From positions 62,001-126,000 of the forward strand of contig JPHH03000026.1 of assembly GCA_000750105.3 (NCBI GenBank): a stretch of 64,000 bases of DNA, written 5' to 3'. Positions 1-11,273 of the stretch are shown here, in pieces (positions within the stretch are counted from its first letter, which is position 1; each line of letters begins with the position of its first letter). The notes beneath the pieces are model-generated. The model was not told where the DNA came from, did not search any database, and saw only the letters and a list, made by a program, of their open reading frames with translations. The DNA is from Tolypocladium sp. Sup5 PDA-1 (Eukaryota > Ascomycota > Sordariomycetes > Hypocreales > Ophiocordycipitaceae). The position numbers and the translations under genes are program-made.

Positions 1-922
1 GAACTGGAGCCGGTAAGTAACATCCAAGCCACCAGGCGATGCACACGTACCACAATGAGCAAGCCAGCAATAACACCACGGAAGAGCCGGATGATGGACT
101 CAATAAACGTCTCCCTGTCACTGAAGAGCGTGAACACGACTTCCTCGAGGATGTACGGCGCGCAAAGTGCCGCGGCGAAAGGCCAGCCGAGAATGCCTGC
201 CATGGCGAACCAGAAGATGCCCTGAGAGGTCTTGAGGCCTCCCCGCCAGTTCATGAACGAGGCAGCTCCCAGCATGCACATGTACATGGCAAAGCTCGAG
301 GGCAGGAATGCCGTACTGGCGTGAAAGTTTCCAGGACTAGTGACCGTGGCAATCAGGAAGAAGATGCCGATCCTGCCGTTCAGGGTGGAGCTGACGACCT
401 TGAACATGACGGTCTGGCAGAGAGCACAGACAAAGGCGAGGCCGTAGCGGACAAAGTAGAACTCGGCCATCTTCACGGTTGAGTTACCAATTCTGCTGGG
501 CCATGAGAGTGCAGTGTAGCCTCACCTTGGTGGACTGGGGCAGCAATCGTCGCACGTTGCCGACAACCGCGTGCAGGGCAACGTACAGCCAGCTGCGGAT
601 GGCGTACTCGGGAGAGTACTCCCACGTCTGCAGGCCGTAGCCATGGGAGAGGTAGTGCGCGGGCTCCCAGTAGTTGAACGTCTCATCACAGTCCTGGATG
701 GGCGCGAACAGGGCCGCAACGACGTTGGCGGCCAAGAAGATGTAGAACGCCGTGATGGGCTCAATGGGATACGGGCCCTTGCGCCTGTCGCGAAGGATGC
801 ATTAGCAATGACGCGGGAAGCACGGAGGCACGGCGAGGTAATCTTGGGCCGCACTTCTTCTTCGCATGGCCGGCAGCGGGATGCTCGAACTGCCGCGTCT
901 CTTCGGCTGGTTTGGGAGCCAT
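1..922 (-). CDS. alg9: ALG9-type alpha-1,2-mannosyltransferase (3' end off the window)
   Basis: ER-membrane GT22 mannosyltransferase that adds dolichol-phosphate-mannose residues to the lipid-linked oligosaccharide for N-glycosylation. Rebuilt exons (minus strand) are 922-855, 784-526, 470-51 and the first bases of the next at 3-1; introns 785-854, 471-525 and 4-50 keep the frame. The N-terminus is short and basic, followed by a hydrophobic helix and the luminal motif QDCDETFNYWEP with the conserved DE pair, then QTWEYSPEYAIRSW and FLPSSFAMY, which are hallmarks of ALG9 within the family. Only about 250 of the usual ~600 residues are inside the window. GPI mannosyltransferases of the same family lack this motif combination, so ALG9 is the best call. 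It is divergently arranged with naf1. Confidence 0.93.
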
Positions 923-1383
923 GGCGACTCGTGTGCTGGGACTCTGGGAGCTGTGTTGTTGGTGTTGAAACCTGTCGTCATCGCGTTGGGGAGCTCAACT
1001 TTTTGGAGGGGACCCCTGCCCAGTGGCCCACCAACTCGGTGAGCTCCCGGTGAAGGCGCGCTAATGCAGCCCGGTATCCACCAGGCAAGCCTTCACCTCG
1101 ATTTTTCTCTGAGACGAGGACCCTGCAAGGCTGGAATTTTTCCAACGTGCGAGTCTGCTGCTGTTCTGCAACCAACCGCTTCGGACAAACCTCATACAAG
1201 GCTCTGCTGCCGTCGCTTGTATTAATACTGCCTTTGGACATTTCCTCTCTCTTCTGTCTCAAGCCAACTATAAACAAGTCCCGTCGACCGTCCTTTCGTT
1301 GCCCCGCGGCACGGCGCAACTGACGGCGAAGTTCAAGCGAAGACAGATCTCGAGACGATCCATACCGACAAGGCTCAGAAACC
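923..1383. promoter_or_regulatory. Divergent promoter region between alg9 and naf1
   Basis: The 461 bases between two divergent start codons must hold both promoters and 5' leaders. No convincing TATA box or coding continuity is visible. Open frames crossing it are shadows of the flanking genes. Confidence 0.6.
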
Positions 1384-3147
1384 ATGTCGGGCTTCCAGAT
1401 CCCCGGCCTGGGACAGGCCAAGCCGAACGAGACCCTGCCTCCTCTCCTCCCACCGTCCGATGCCGTCGTTGCAGCCGCCGCCCCCTCTGAAACAGACGCT
1501 CAGATGCAAGACGCGAACCAGCCAGCGGCTGAGCCAGCGGCCGAACCGGCGGCAAGTGAGAAGAAAGAAGAAGAGGCCAAGCCCAGTGAGGGATATCACG
1601 TGCCGCAAGACCAACCTGCGACGGAAGACGCAATGGCCGTTGATCAGCCAGAGAGCCCTCCGTCGTTAACACATGCCCTGGAGGCGGCCATCGGAGGACT
1701 CGAGACTTCCAACACAACACAGCAGCCGCATGCAGAACTGCAGACGGAACCACAAACACAAGAAGCGCCGCCGCCGGCCGAACTGCAAAACGACCAAGGT
1801 GCGAACCCAGAATGGGAGCTTGACTCGTCGCCGTACGAGTCGTCCTCAGAGTCCAGCAGCTCCGACTCCTCGGACGAGGATTCCGACAATGAGGGTTACG
1901 AGCTCCTCGGCGTCGAAGAGACTGCACGTCTGCTGATGGAGACGGAGGGCGTTTCCGACGACGAAGGTGCGAGAGGCGGAGCGGCGACGACGGCGAATCA
2001 GCTTCGGACCAAGAACGAGCTCCCAGAGGAAGCCATCCCGAGACCCGACGTCACGATCACGCTCGAGATGAAGATTGAAGAGCTCGGCGCGGCGGAGCAC
2101 ATTGTGGAGAACATCATGCTCGTCAAGGCCATCACTCCTGGCGAGTACCAGGTCCTCGATACCGGTTCCGTCCTCTGCAACGCCGACCGCGCCGTCATCG
2201 GCGTCGTCGCCGAGACCATCGGCAAGGTCCTGCAGCCCATGTACACGGTGCGCTTCAACTCGCAAGACGAGATCAAGGAGCTGGGCATCGAGGTCGGCAC
2301 CAAGATCTTCTACCCCGTCGACCACGCCTCGTACGTCTTCACCGAGCCCCTCAAGAGCATCAAGGGCTCCGACGCCAGCAACATCCACGACGAGGAGGTC
2401 GGCGACGACGAGATGGAGTTCTCCGACGACGAGAAGGAGGCCGAGTACAAGCGCGCGATCAAGCAGAAGAAGAGGAACAAGCACGCGGGGCCCGGCGACG
2501 GCGGGCGGGCAGGCAGGGGGCCTCATCCCCTGCGTCAGGAGATGGCGCCGGATGGAGGCCTGAACTACGACGACGATGGGCCGTACAAGCCTCTGACTCG
2601 GCCGCCCGGCTACGGCACCGGGGCGGCATCCGGTGAGCCTGTCGAACTCCCACCGCGTTCAAACTTCCAGCGAGGCGGCCATCGAGGAGACCACAGAGGC
2701 AGGGGAGGTAGGGGAGGCAGAGGGCGCGGCTCCGGCCGAGGAGGCGGCCGCGGCGGATACTCCCAACCACGAGACGGCTACTCCCTTCCACCTCAAAGCC
2801 ACCAGCAGTACCCTCAGCAACAACAACACCAACACCAACCCGGCGGCCCGTGGAACACCGTCGCCGCTCCTCCGCCTCCGCCCCAAGGCACCGCCCCCGC
2901 CATGCCCAACTTCGGCTTCCAGTTCCCCGGCTGGCCACAGCAACCGCCCCAAGGCCACGGCGTGTCCGCTGCGCCGCCTCCCCCGCCGCCCGGCTGGCCC
3001 GCACAGGGTGGCCAGGCCCAGGCCCAGGCGAGCGGCGCCGGTGCGTTTGTCAACCCGGCGCTCATCGCCGCGCTCATGAGCCAGATGCAGGCGCAGAATG
3101 GCCAGCAGCAGTGGGGCCAGCAGCAGCAGCAGCCTCCGCCTCAGTGA
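1384..3147 (+). CDS. naf1: H/ACA ribonucleoprotein assembly factor NAF1
   Basis: Nucleolar/nucleoplasmic factor that loads H/ACA snoRNPs and is later replaced by GAR1. Single exon, 587 residues. Residues ~1-200 are acidic and low complexity with Ser/Asp runs. Residues ~225-330 form the GAR1/NAF1 beta-barrel, recognisable by KIEELGAAEHIVENIMLVKA, then VLDTGSVLC, IGVVAETIGKV and PMYTVRF. An acidic-to-lysine-rich stretch follows (~335-370). Residues ~434-458 are an RGG/GRG tract typical of snoRNP proteins, and the last ~130 residues are Pro/Gln/Gly-rich with poly-Gln and poly-Pro runs. The acidic N-terminus and extra C-terminal domain separate NAF1 from the much shorter GAR1. A WRAP53-like gene acting on the same RNP class lies at 34 kb, but nothing suggests co-regulation. 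Confidence 0.93.
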   Translation: MSGFQIPGLGQAKPNETLPPLLPPSDAVVAAAAPSETDAQMQDANQPAAEPAAEPAASEKKEEEAKPSEGYHVPQDQPATEDAMAVDQPESPPSLTHALEAAIGGLETSNTTQQPHAELQTEPQTQEAPPPAELQNDQGANPEWELDSSPYESSSESSSSDSSDEDSDNEGYELLGVEETARLLMETEGVSDDEGARGGAATTANQLRTKNELPEEAIPRPDVTITLEMKIEELGAAEHIVENIMLVKAITPGEYQVLDTGSVLCNADRAVIGVVAETIGKVLQPMYTVRFNSQDEIKELGIEVGTKIFYPVDHASYVFTEPLKSIKGSDASNIHDEEVGDDEMEFSDDEKEAEYKRAIKQKKRNKHAGPGDGGRAGRGPHPLRQEMAPDGGLNYDDDGPYKPLTRPPGYGTGAASGEPVELPPRSNFQRGGHRGDHRGRGGRGGRGRGSGRGGGRGGYSQPRDGYSLPPQSHQQYPQQQQHQHQPGGPWNTVAAPPPPPQGTAPAMPNFGFQFPGWPQQPPQGHGVSAAPPPPPPGWPAQGGQAQAQASGAGAFVNPALIAALMSQMQAQNGQQQWGQQQQQPPPQ

Positions 3148-3527
3148 GGCGAGAGGTGTGTTCGGTTGTGTGGATATTGAGTACACATCATCTTGAGCGG
3201 TTGCGGCAACCGCGAGGCATAGCATGGGTCTGATGAATGGTTTCAAAAGTTTTGTGTGTTGGGACATGCGAGATGTAGGGTGAACGGCGTCTGTCAGAAT
3301 AGAGGAAAAGGTAGTGATACCCAATGTCATCCATCCAACTTGATCCAACCCAGAGTATTGTGTCGTCAGTTTCGCATACACGAAACTCATCCCTGTTCCC
3401 GTGACGACATGACCGGCCCATGCATTGTGCGACACTCACTCCACAAGCAATAAAACAGTTGTCCATTCAATCTTCTAACACTGCCTGCTATCATGTTCAT
3501 CATCCATCCAAACTCCGGCGAGGTTCT
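3148..3527. other. Convergent 3' region between naf1 and the aminopeptidase
   Basis: 380 bases hold the two 3' UTRs and terminators of convergent genes. No open frame here looks coding and no repeat was seen. Confidence 0.6.
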
Positions 3528-4826
3528 TTACAGCTCACCCCACTCCTCCGCGGCCTTGTCGTCAAACTTGTTGAAGCCCAGCTCGTAGACCAAGCCGAGA
3601 GTCATACGGGCGTGCTGGAGCATGTGGTCAAAGGAGAGATACTTAATCACATCGTCGGTATTGTGGATATGGGGATCCGAGTTCTCAAAGGCCGACTCGA
3701 TGACGAAGGCAGAGGGGTATCCGGCCTTGGAGGCGGAGGCGTGGTCGGAGCAGGCGTAGCCGCACTTGGTCTCGACCCAGGGGATGCTGCAGTACTGTAC
3801 GGGGTTAGCAGGGTTACACGATAGCCTGTGTGAGCCGGCTTACCTCTTCAATGACGGTCTTGATAAACGTGGTCAGGCCAGGGTCAACGTAGTCGACAAT
3901 GACGCCGACGCTCTCTGGGTCGCCAGCGTCCAGGGTGCCCTGCACGTATCCCGTCATGTCCTGCTGCAGCATCGCCTTGACATCGCGCTTGCTTTCCTCG
4001 TACGACGAGAAGATGGCCTGGCTGCCGAGCAAGCCGCCCTCCTCGGCGCTGTACCAGTGGAACTCGATGGTGTTGGCCGCCTTGCCGTCGACGACATCCT
4101 TGGACTTGAGCAGGGTGCGGAACACCTCCATGATGGTGACGCTGCCGCTGCCGTCGTCGTCGGCGCCGGGGGCGCCCAGGATGGACGGCAGCCACAGGTT
4201 GATGGAGTCCTGGTGCGCGCCGATGATGACGGTGCTGTTGGACCGGCCGGGGATGGTCGCGATGACGGAGTTCTGCTGCCACTTATGCCCGAAGCTCTCA
4301 GCGTGGACGGTGGCCTGGGCACCAGCCTCCTTGATGATGTCGTTGACGTTGGACAGGACCCATTCCGAGGACTTGAGGCCGTAGTCGGACTTGTAGTATC
4401 GCGTGTGGAAGCTGGTGAGCTTGGTGAGCCACTTCTCCAGCAGCGACTTGTCGAGGTTCTTGGCCAGCTTGCCGACCTCCTTCTGGTGGACGCATTTCTT
4501 GGGGAAGGACACGGTGGTTCGGGCGCCGAAGTTCTTGGTGCCGAGCTCGCGCGTGTCGGTGATGTCCATGAAGCGCTGGCCGCTCTGCCGACCGTCGTTA
4601 GCATCGGGGCACGCCAAAGCCATCAGCCGAAACTAACCCGTCGCAGGTCCCATTTGTCCTCCTCCGTCACCCACTGCGTCTTGCCGGGCGCCGTCTCAAT
4701 CAAGAACTTCTCCGTGCTAGGCTCGAGGACAACATTGCTGTTCAGGTCGCCCTCGCTAGTCTCGATGTAGCGGGCCGTGATGGCGGGCAGGCAAGCCGCG
4801 AGGAGCGAGGCCTGAGAGAACTTCAT
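3528..4826 (-). CDS. lap1: Secreted leucine aminopeptidase (M28, LAP1-type)
   Basis: Extracellular zinc exopeptidase that removes N-terminal residues, preferably leucine, during protein degradation. Exons 4826-4638, 4584-3844 and 3794-3528; introns 4585-4637 and 3795-3843 are both phase 0. Product 398 residues, close to fungal LAP1 enzymes (~375-400). A signal peptide ends near residue 19 (LPAITA|RYIE), followed by a propeptide to about residue 90. The co-catalytic two-zinc set is complete: His187 in GAHQDS, Asp206 in GADDDGSG, Glu244/Glu245 in SAEEGGLLGS, Asp272 in QQDMTG and His328 in CSDHAS. The two Cys flanking the last ligand match the family disulfide. No defect seen. Likely a nutritional gene controlled by nitrogen or protein availability, which is inferred from the family. 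Confidence 0.93.
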
Positions 4827-6795
4827 GGTGACGAGGCGCGGCGGAAGCTTTTAGGTGAGGGCGATGGCGATGGCGATGAGGATGTTCAAGCAGCGGCGGC
4901 TGTAGGATAAGGGCGCGGAGATGGAGGAGAGAGGATGACGAGGCAGCCGAGAGCATCGTCACAACCCAAGCTGCCTGTTTCGGTCATAGCGGGGACGAGC
5001 TTCACTGGGGCTGAGGCGGGACCTGAGCTGCCACCAGAGCGGAGTCACGTCACGGCGCTGCCAGTCCCGCCATTCGCCCGCTGGAGCCCGTGCCTGCAGC
5101 GGCCCAAGAACTGCCCGCCGCTAGTGGTTGAAGCTGCAGGGGTTAGGCTACTGTACCATGATATGGCCATCACCACCAGTGCACCACAGGTCCTCTACTG
5201 GCGAAGTACAGCTGGAGGTCTATTGTAATTTTTTGTACTGCAATTACCTTGCCAAGGGCCTCCCGCCCTCGCCGTCAATGACCTCGGGCAAGTCCTCCGA
5301 ATGACCCAGCCGTTCACGACCGTACCGCCACGAGCTCGAGCGGTGATATGGTTGGAATGACCCAGACTCAACACGACCAGGCGCACAACATGGCATGTCA
5401 TTCAATACCGCGCTGAGCATGGAGGCCTCCGTGAGAGACAAGGCAAGTATTCGTCCAAAGGTCCTCTTGTTCGGGCGGTGGCAGGCTTTGGAAGCATACG
5501 TATAAAGTTCCATGTGGATGTAAGAGGCGAATAAACAAATCGGCAAGGAGCAATCAGCAACGAGAAATACAAAGAGAAATCAGCAAAGAGAAGTGTGGCC
5601 AACCATGGGCCAGACAGGTGAGCTCCCGTCAACATGGAGCCAATCGCGTCCCCAAATAAGTTTGACCTACGAAATCAATATAGCCACAGACGCCTCGGCG
5701 TTTTTGACTTTCGTACCTGGCAGGGAGCTGTCCAAGCAAGCTGCCATCGCTCGTCCAGCCGAAGCAAAGAACCGCCTGGATGTCATTGTTGTAAAGAGCA
5801 TTAGGGTGGTGCTCATCTTCAGTGCGAAGAGTCATCTCTCTCCCAAAGAGACGTCGAATATAGCTGCTTGAAGAGGAGGCACATCAGGTATAAGTGTGAG
5901 CACAGTGTCCTCTGAATCGACGGGTAATACTCAATTTCCAGCTACGGTTCACCAATTCCAATCCTTGACACTGACGGAGCCAGTGTACATCGCCATGCCC
6001 GTGAAAGTAGGAGTGTCCTCGTCACCCTCATCCAGTCATTCCTCGATATCCAAGCAAGAACTCCCACGCAGATCGGGCGGTAAACCCGCAAGACAAATAA
6101 TATCACATCAGCAAACAGAATCATGACCGTAGATGAGGCCAAGTCAACCTCGCCGACCTCAATTCACCAGCCCAGCCCACCCAACTCCCCGTCGTTCGTT
6201 CACATAGCTCCACCAACCACCGCAACGCAGCCCCCAAGACTCAGCTCCATGGCAGACGTCCCATCAGGTCCATATCCTATTCACCGCACGCCTGGCTCCT
6301 CTTTGTGCTGCTGCCCTGCACCCCCAAAAGATTAAACATCATACGCCGCAACTCTAAACCTCGTTGCAGCAAACCGGCGTGACTCTTTGTCACTGCCGCG
6401 CCCGCCTGGACGCGAAAAAAGAGCAACAAACAAGACAAAAGCTGGTTTTGTTAGTCCGGCAGAGCTCTTCGTCCTGCAGATTTATTCGTCCCCTTTGTGT
6501 GGCGCAAGGAAAAGCTGGGAGCAAAACTCAAAGGGCACGCCCGCGTCTGCCGCAATCACTCCTGGCCGCAATCACTCCTGGCACTCGCCGCCGCCATAAA
6601 TTGGACGTCCGCGTTGTTACGACCAAACAACACACCAACACACCAACACACACCGCGACGTGACAACCCAAGCAGTCATCCTCCATCACTCGACCACTGT
6701 TGTCCATTCACCTCTCCTAGGCAAGTCAGTAGCTGCCAAACCACATTGAACTTTGCATTCCCCATCAACCCGTTTTCTTGTATACATACAACGAA
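4827..6795. other. Long intergenic region with no recognisable gene
   Basis: About 2 kb separates the divergent aminopeptidase and unknown-protein genes. Open frames on both strands are short, overlap each other and show no family resemblance. A 16-base sequence (CGCAATCACTCCTGGC) occurs twice in tandem near 6551-6583. The pyrimidine-rich stretch just before 6796 fits a 5' leader. Otherwise I see nothing. Confidence 0.5.
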
Positions 6796-7984
6796 ATGGG
6801 TCGTATCAACAAGCGCCTTGACAAGGCCGGCGATGACAAGACGCCCCTCAGGCTCACTCGACTCCGCTCCAAGATCGGCGGCGCGCCCAAGCTCATGATG
6901 GGCCTCAACGCCAGGAACCGGGCCTCCGAGCCCCTGCCGCCTGACCCACTGCGCATTTCCGCCGGCGCGGTACTCCGCAGGCTTCCTCTCTCCCATCCAA
7001 AGCGCAAGTCAACGTTCAAGATCGTCGGCAGGTTGAGCAATTCGCTGTCCGCTGCTTCTGGACGGGGCGGTTCGGTCTCGGAGGTGAAGCCTGAACACGG
7101 AGCTGAACCCAAGCCGGCTCCCGGGAAGAAGGTTCCCGCGAAGAAGGCTCCCGCGAAGAAGGCTCCCCGGAAGAGGACCTCCAAGCTGACTCCCGCGGAA
7201 AAGGCCCTCAAGAACAAGAAGCAGATATCCATCAAGTGGATCAAGCCCGAGCCCCTTCCCCAGACGCCACCACCCAAGCCCTTCGTCCCCTGGACCGTTC
7301 GCCCCCACGTCGAGAGCCCGCCAGTCTCGCGCAGCCTCATTGAATTCCGGACCGAGGGGCTCTTTGACATCAAGCGCCCCAGCTCCCAGGCGGAGCAGAA
7401 TGGGTCCGGATACGACTCCGAGCCCTCGGGGATGCCCGGCGCCAAGCGCCTCCGGTCCCGCGAGGACTTTGAGCGCCAAGGCAAGTCTGCCAAATGGCAG
7501 CGAATCTATGAGTCTGGCGCTGACCGCCCCTGGGGTAGCCCCTGCCCAAGCCCCCGAACTATCACCGGGCCGGCTATCAGACAAAGAGAACTCTGCGCCT
7601 CCTGAGGAGCCGCCGAGCAAATGGCAGCGTCTTTCTGCTTTGGCTGATGCGGTGCTGCCCACGGTTGAGGATGGGGAGGATGGAGACGTTTTCCGGACCC
7701 CATCCGTGCAGAGCGTCGAAGGCGATGGTGTCGCAGTGGGTAGCGACTTTCTCCTCTCGGACATTCTTCCCCTTACTCCGGAATCCCGGCGGGAGCTCAG
7801 CTTCGAGATCTACCGCGATCCCTCCGGCAGCAATAAGGATTCTGTCGACTTGGATGCCGCTGCCTCCCGCAAATCGGACACTCGGAGCGGTTCTTTTTCC
7901 AGTTCTTGTTCTTTGTCCTCTGTTGACTCTCCCGGCCCGACAGACGGAACTTTCATGGCGGAACCACGAATCCACCCTGGCTGA
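6796..7984 (+). CDS. Basic, low-complexity protein of unknown function
   Basis: Not recognised. Most plausible exons are 6796-7534 and 7581-7984 (46-nt intron, phase 1), giving 380 residues. The first ~110 residues are basic; residues ~112-135 contain lysine/alanine/proline repeats of the KKAPAKKAPRK type, as in linker-histone tails or nuclear proteins. A proline-rich stretch follows, then an arginine/lysine patch near the splice junction, and an acidic, serine-rich C-terminus with no catalytic motif. This composition suggests a nuclear or nucleic-acid-binding protein, but that is inference only. The 3' end is uncertain: protein-like sequence continues downstream in two other frames (see 8062-8247), so the real gene may have another intron or carry a frameshift. 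Confidence 0.55.
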
Positions 7985-8061
7985 CGTGCGCAAAACCACA
8001 AGATGGGATCTGGGTGTAGCATCCACGGGCGTTATCAAGGATATGGTTGCCCTCGTTGCAG

Positions 8062-8247
8062 CAACGGTTGAAATTTTTGTCTGTGCCACGATGCTTGGAG
8101 GAGTCGTGGGATCATTACTTCGAGGAGCATGCCGCATGGGCTGATGTCGCAAACCACCCAGTCGTCGCAGCAGGTGGATACGACATCCGGATGGGCTACA
8201 AGGGGTTTCTGCAGGAGGATTCCATGTGGCGCGAGTTGTCGAGCTAG
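8062..8247 (+). other. Possible last exon, out of frame with the preceding gene
   Basis: A 62-codon frame with balanced, protein-like composition (WDHYFEEHAAWADV, GYKGFLQEDSMWREL) runs to a stop at 8245-8247. It is preceded by a good acceptor (CTCGTTGCAG, ending 8061). A matching donor GTGCGC at 7986 continues a third frame (SWRNHESTLAD) rather than the frame of the upstream exon. Joining all three therefore needs one more frame change between about 7900 and 7960, for which I found no convincing intron. Confidence 0.35.
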
Positions 8248-8448
8248 GGCTTCTGAATAGCCCGGCTATTAATGCTTGTTATCGTTATTGTATAAGGGCC
8301 AGCAGTGATCTTGGACTCGGCTAAGGCCCTGTTGTTTGTTGTTAGTTTTTGAGTCAAAAGTTGGGGATGTTTGTTATACTTGCCAGCATAGATAATTAAC
8401 CAAGAAATTTTTATATTGCCGGCGTCCCCCGAGTGCTGGTCTTGTTGT

Positions 8449-9280
8449 TCACAGTCCCATGTCGTCGTCACTGGGCTCGTCGTCGTGGCCTCCACGCTCT
8501 TCCTCTTCCTCGCGACGGACGGCCTCGGCGCTGGCCCCAATCTTTCGCACTCCCTCGACGACGCCGGTGACGAAGCCCCTGCTCTCGGCCAGCTCCATGG
8601 CACCGACACCACGCAGGCTCATGACGCCGTCGACGCCGCTCTCGAGCGATGTCGTACTAGCCCGCATCTTGGCAGCCCTGACTTCCTGCAAGTCACGCAG
8701 CAGCGAGCGGACCTCGGATGCAGAGTGGACGTCGTCTGCCGCGTGCGCAAGGAGCATCTCTGCGAGCTCGAACCAGTGGTACGGCAGGTGGCCAGACGGC
8801 GCGATGGCGGTACACGAGGGCAGAAAGGGGGGCGACAGGACCGTCTTGTCATCCTCGAGGGATCCAAATCGTCTTGCGTTTCCTCGACTATCGGCTCGAG
8901 CCGGTGGCGGCGGCGGAGGAGCCCAGCCCTTGGTGTCGACCTTGGTCTCGTGGTGTATGATGTCGCGCAGCGAGTCGGGATGCAGCCACGGCGGGGGCAC
9001 AATGTTGGCGCGGCGCTGCTTCTTGAGGAGGATGGCGAGCCACAGTGGCAGATTGTTCCGATGCGGTGGGCGCAGAGCCGGTGTCGTTCCCTGCAATCAA
9101 GGTGTTAGCGAAGTCATGCCGGAGAGGGAGAAGGGATGGCAAGGGACGCGACGGGGACGCGCTCACAGACAGGAGGTCGATGCTCTCGAGGCGCTGTCGC
9201 GGGAGCACCGTGACGAGCTCCATGTCGCACAAGAACGCGACCTCGGAGGGTACCAGGCCTGGGGGGAGAGGCAGTGCCAT
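8449..9280 (-). CDS. psf2: GINS complex subunit PSF2
   Basis: Subunit of the GINS tetramer that, with CDC45 and MCM2-7, forms the replicative helicase and acts at initiation and fork progression in the nucleus. Exons 9280-9167 and 9090-8449, intron 9091-9166 at phase 0; 251 residues, somewhat longer than yeast PSF2. The N-terminal beta domain carries the family signature ELVTVLPRQRLESIDLL, then PLWLAILLKKQRRANIVPP WL and an all-helical core with LPYHWFELAEMLL and RSLLRDLQEVRAAK. The C-terminal tail is acidic with Glu/Asp runs and probably disordered. The intron sits exactly where the N-terminal domain motif breaks, and joining restores the conserved spacing. Confidence 0.93.
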
Positions 9281-10431
9281 GTTGGAGCTCGTGATGGTCT
9301 GAATTGGAGGACGTGGTTGAAGCCTTCGTGATCGGTGTGCTGGGTGCAAAGTGCTGCCCCTCGCTGGATTATGGCCGCTAAAGCACCCCACCATCGACGG
9401 GAGCTCACCTCGGTGACGTCGGGAGCAAGGAGCTACCCTGCACTTACAAGGGAGGAAATATTTACAATCATTCCTTGGATGCCTCGTTCTACTACCCGGA
9501 ATCCCGATTTATTGGAGATATTTCGGGGTATAGCCTTGATAGCTGGATTTCGCTGCCTACGGTAGAACGAAACTGGAGGGGGAGTTGACCAGCCCCATGA
9601 TTCAGCTTTTGCAGCTTTCACAAGGCACGATGGCATCAATAGATTTGTTCCGAGGTAACAAGACTACCATGAGAATAGGGGGATTTATTATTAGTTCTAT
9701 TTCTCGCCCGATATTAGTTCCTGGATTCTAGAACGCCGCCCAAACTCCAGCCAGGCGCATGGCGATGGCGCTATCGTCGGCCAGCAACAGCCATCGCGTG
9801 CGCCATCCGAACAGACGGGACAGACACCAGGAACGCCATCGCCAGAGCAAGATACTTGTTTCAGAGGCCGCCAGAGAGCGTTTGAAACTTGTATCCGCAT
9901 GGGGAAGGGGGCCACCTGGGGATTAATATGTCTCGCAATGGCGATATCGCAGGGAGAAGCCAACCCGCTGCTGCCTCCTCGGAGATGCCGACGGCGCTGC
10001 ATCTCAGGCTCCGCGACGGTGGTGGCCCCTCACCGCCATGCCGCGGCGTGGCAGTGCACTGCTCGGCCTGGAAACGGCGGGAAGGGAGGCCGGCGCTGTC
10101 ATCCGATCGCCAACTGGAGCAGTGGACCGCGATGGACGCATGCAGGTGAGGAAGACTCATGACGATGAGTTGCACGCAGCGTGCCATCATCATGCCGCCG
10201 TCGGAGAGCTGTCCCACCGTCCACGGTAGGTATGTATTACACGCTGCCGCGCCGGTAGGAAAAGGTTTGGAGGAGACGCCCGTACTTCGTACGCATTAGG
10301 TTAATAGTGAGGCCGAATGGGCTGGCATCGGATGGGGCGCCCCCGAAGCACCGCAGTCTTGGAAACGACTTTTAAATCGGGGCCGGTGCTGGCCCCCGGC
10401 CGTGAGAACTGAGAACCGTGAGATGGACACG

Positions 10432-10476
10432 GTGGAGTCACTGGAGTCACTGGAGTCGCTGGAGTCGCTGGAGTCG
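10432..10476. repeat. 9-bp tandem repeat, five copies
   Basis: Five consecutive copies of a 9-bp unit (consensus CTGGAGTCG, with CTGGAGTCA and GTGGAGTCA variants). Read on the minus strand it would encode Asp-Ser-Ser runs, but the frame has no other coding character. Confidence 0.9.
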
Positions 10477-11106
10477 TACGGGTCGTTCAAGTCGGGAGTC
10501 GGGACTGACAAGCATCCCGCGTCCGCCATCCCTGATCTCGCCGTGCTGACGGTTGCGCCTCGTAGGGCTGACCGGGGAGCCCGCTCGTGCAGCACCTCTC
10601 ACAATGACACATCCTGTATCGCTCCCTCGCCGACCTCATAACTCGGCCCAATCACCGTCCACCGTCCGCCGTCCCCCGACCCGTTGGCGACGCTGCCTGG
10701 CCCCAGGACTCGGGCTGCTCGTCAGCCGGCACGGGGGAGCCAATGGCGCCGGCGTGGGCTGAGGGCATCTGGCGCCGCCATCGTCGGGCAAGGCCTCGCC
10801 TTGCTCGCGCGCTCTCGCCCACCGACCGATCTCGAAGGGCTGCACCCGGGCCTTTCGACGTGGCTGGCTCAGCCCCGTGAGGGACTGCCGAGATCCCCGG
10901 CTAGTGCGAGCATGGCAGGCATGGCACGGCATGGCATGTGTGTCTCCGGCGGCCGTAGATAAACGTATCTTGGCAGATGTAGGCCATCGTTGCATCGCGT
11001 CGATACAATACGAAATAAGGCTGCAGGAAAGCACGGCGTCCGAGACCCATGCTGGCTCGGCCAAACATACATGCCCGTATCCCACCACGGACGGACTGAC
11101 AGCGGG

Positions 11107-11250
11107 CCTTTTCTGTCCATGGCATCTCAGACCTTTTCTGTCCATGGTATCTCCGACCTTTTCTGTCTATGATATCTCAAAACCTCTGTCTATGGTATCT
11201 CAAACCTTCTGTCTATGGCATCTTAAACCTTTCTGTCCATGGTATCGCAA
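11107..11250. repeat. Minisatellite of six imperfect 22-26-bp units
   Basis: Six head-to-tail copies built on CCTTTTCTGTCCATGGTATC plus a variable CT-CAGA/CAAA end. The first two are 25 bp and nearly identical; the next four drift by substitutions and 1-3 bp losses. The array ends 24 bp before the proposed start of the Zn2Cys6 gene, so it lies in that gene's promoter or leader. Each copy contains an ATG-like CATGG or TATGG core. Confidence 0.88.
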
Positions 11251-11273
11251 CTATCGTCGAGGCATCCAGGGAG

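Larger units (their letters stand above)
9281..11273. other. Gene-poor divergent region with two tandem repeats
   Basis: About 2 kb separates psf2 from the Zn2Cys6 gene. Frames of 60-100 codons occur on both strands but overlap and lack family features. The region holds a 9-bp repeat (10432-10476) and a 22-26-bp minisatellite (11107-11250), annotated separately. No other structure seen. Confidence 0.5.

Noticed and set aside
2659..3435. 258-codon Leu/Arg-rich frame on the minus strand
   Set aside because: Antisense to the low-complexity C-terminus of NAF1.
3766..4770. 334-codon open frame on the plus strand
   Set aside because: Antisense to the aminopeptidase with complete zinc ligands.
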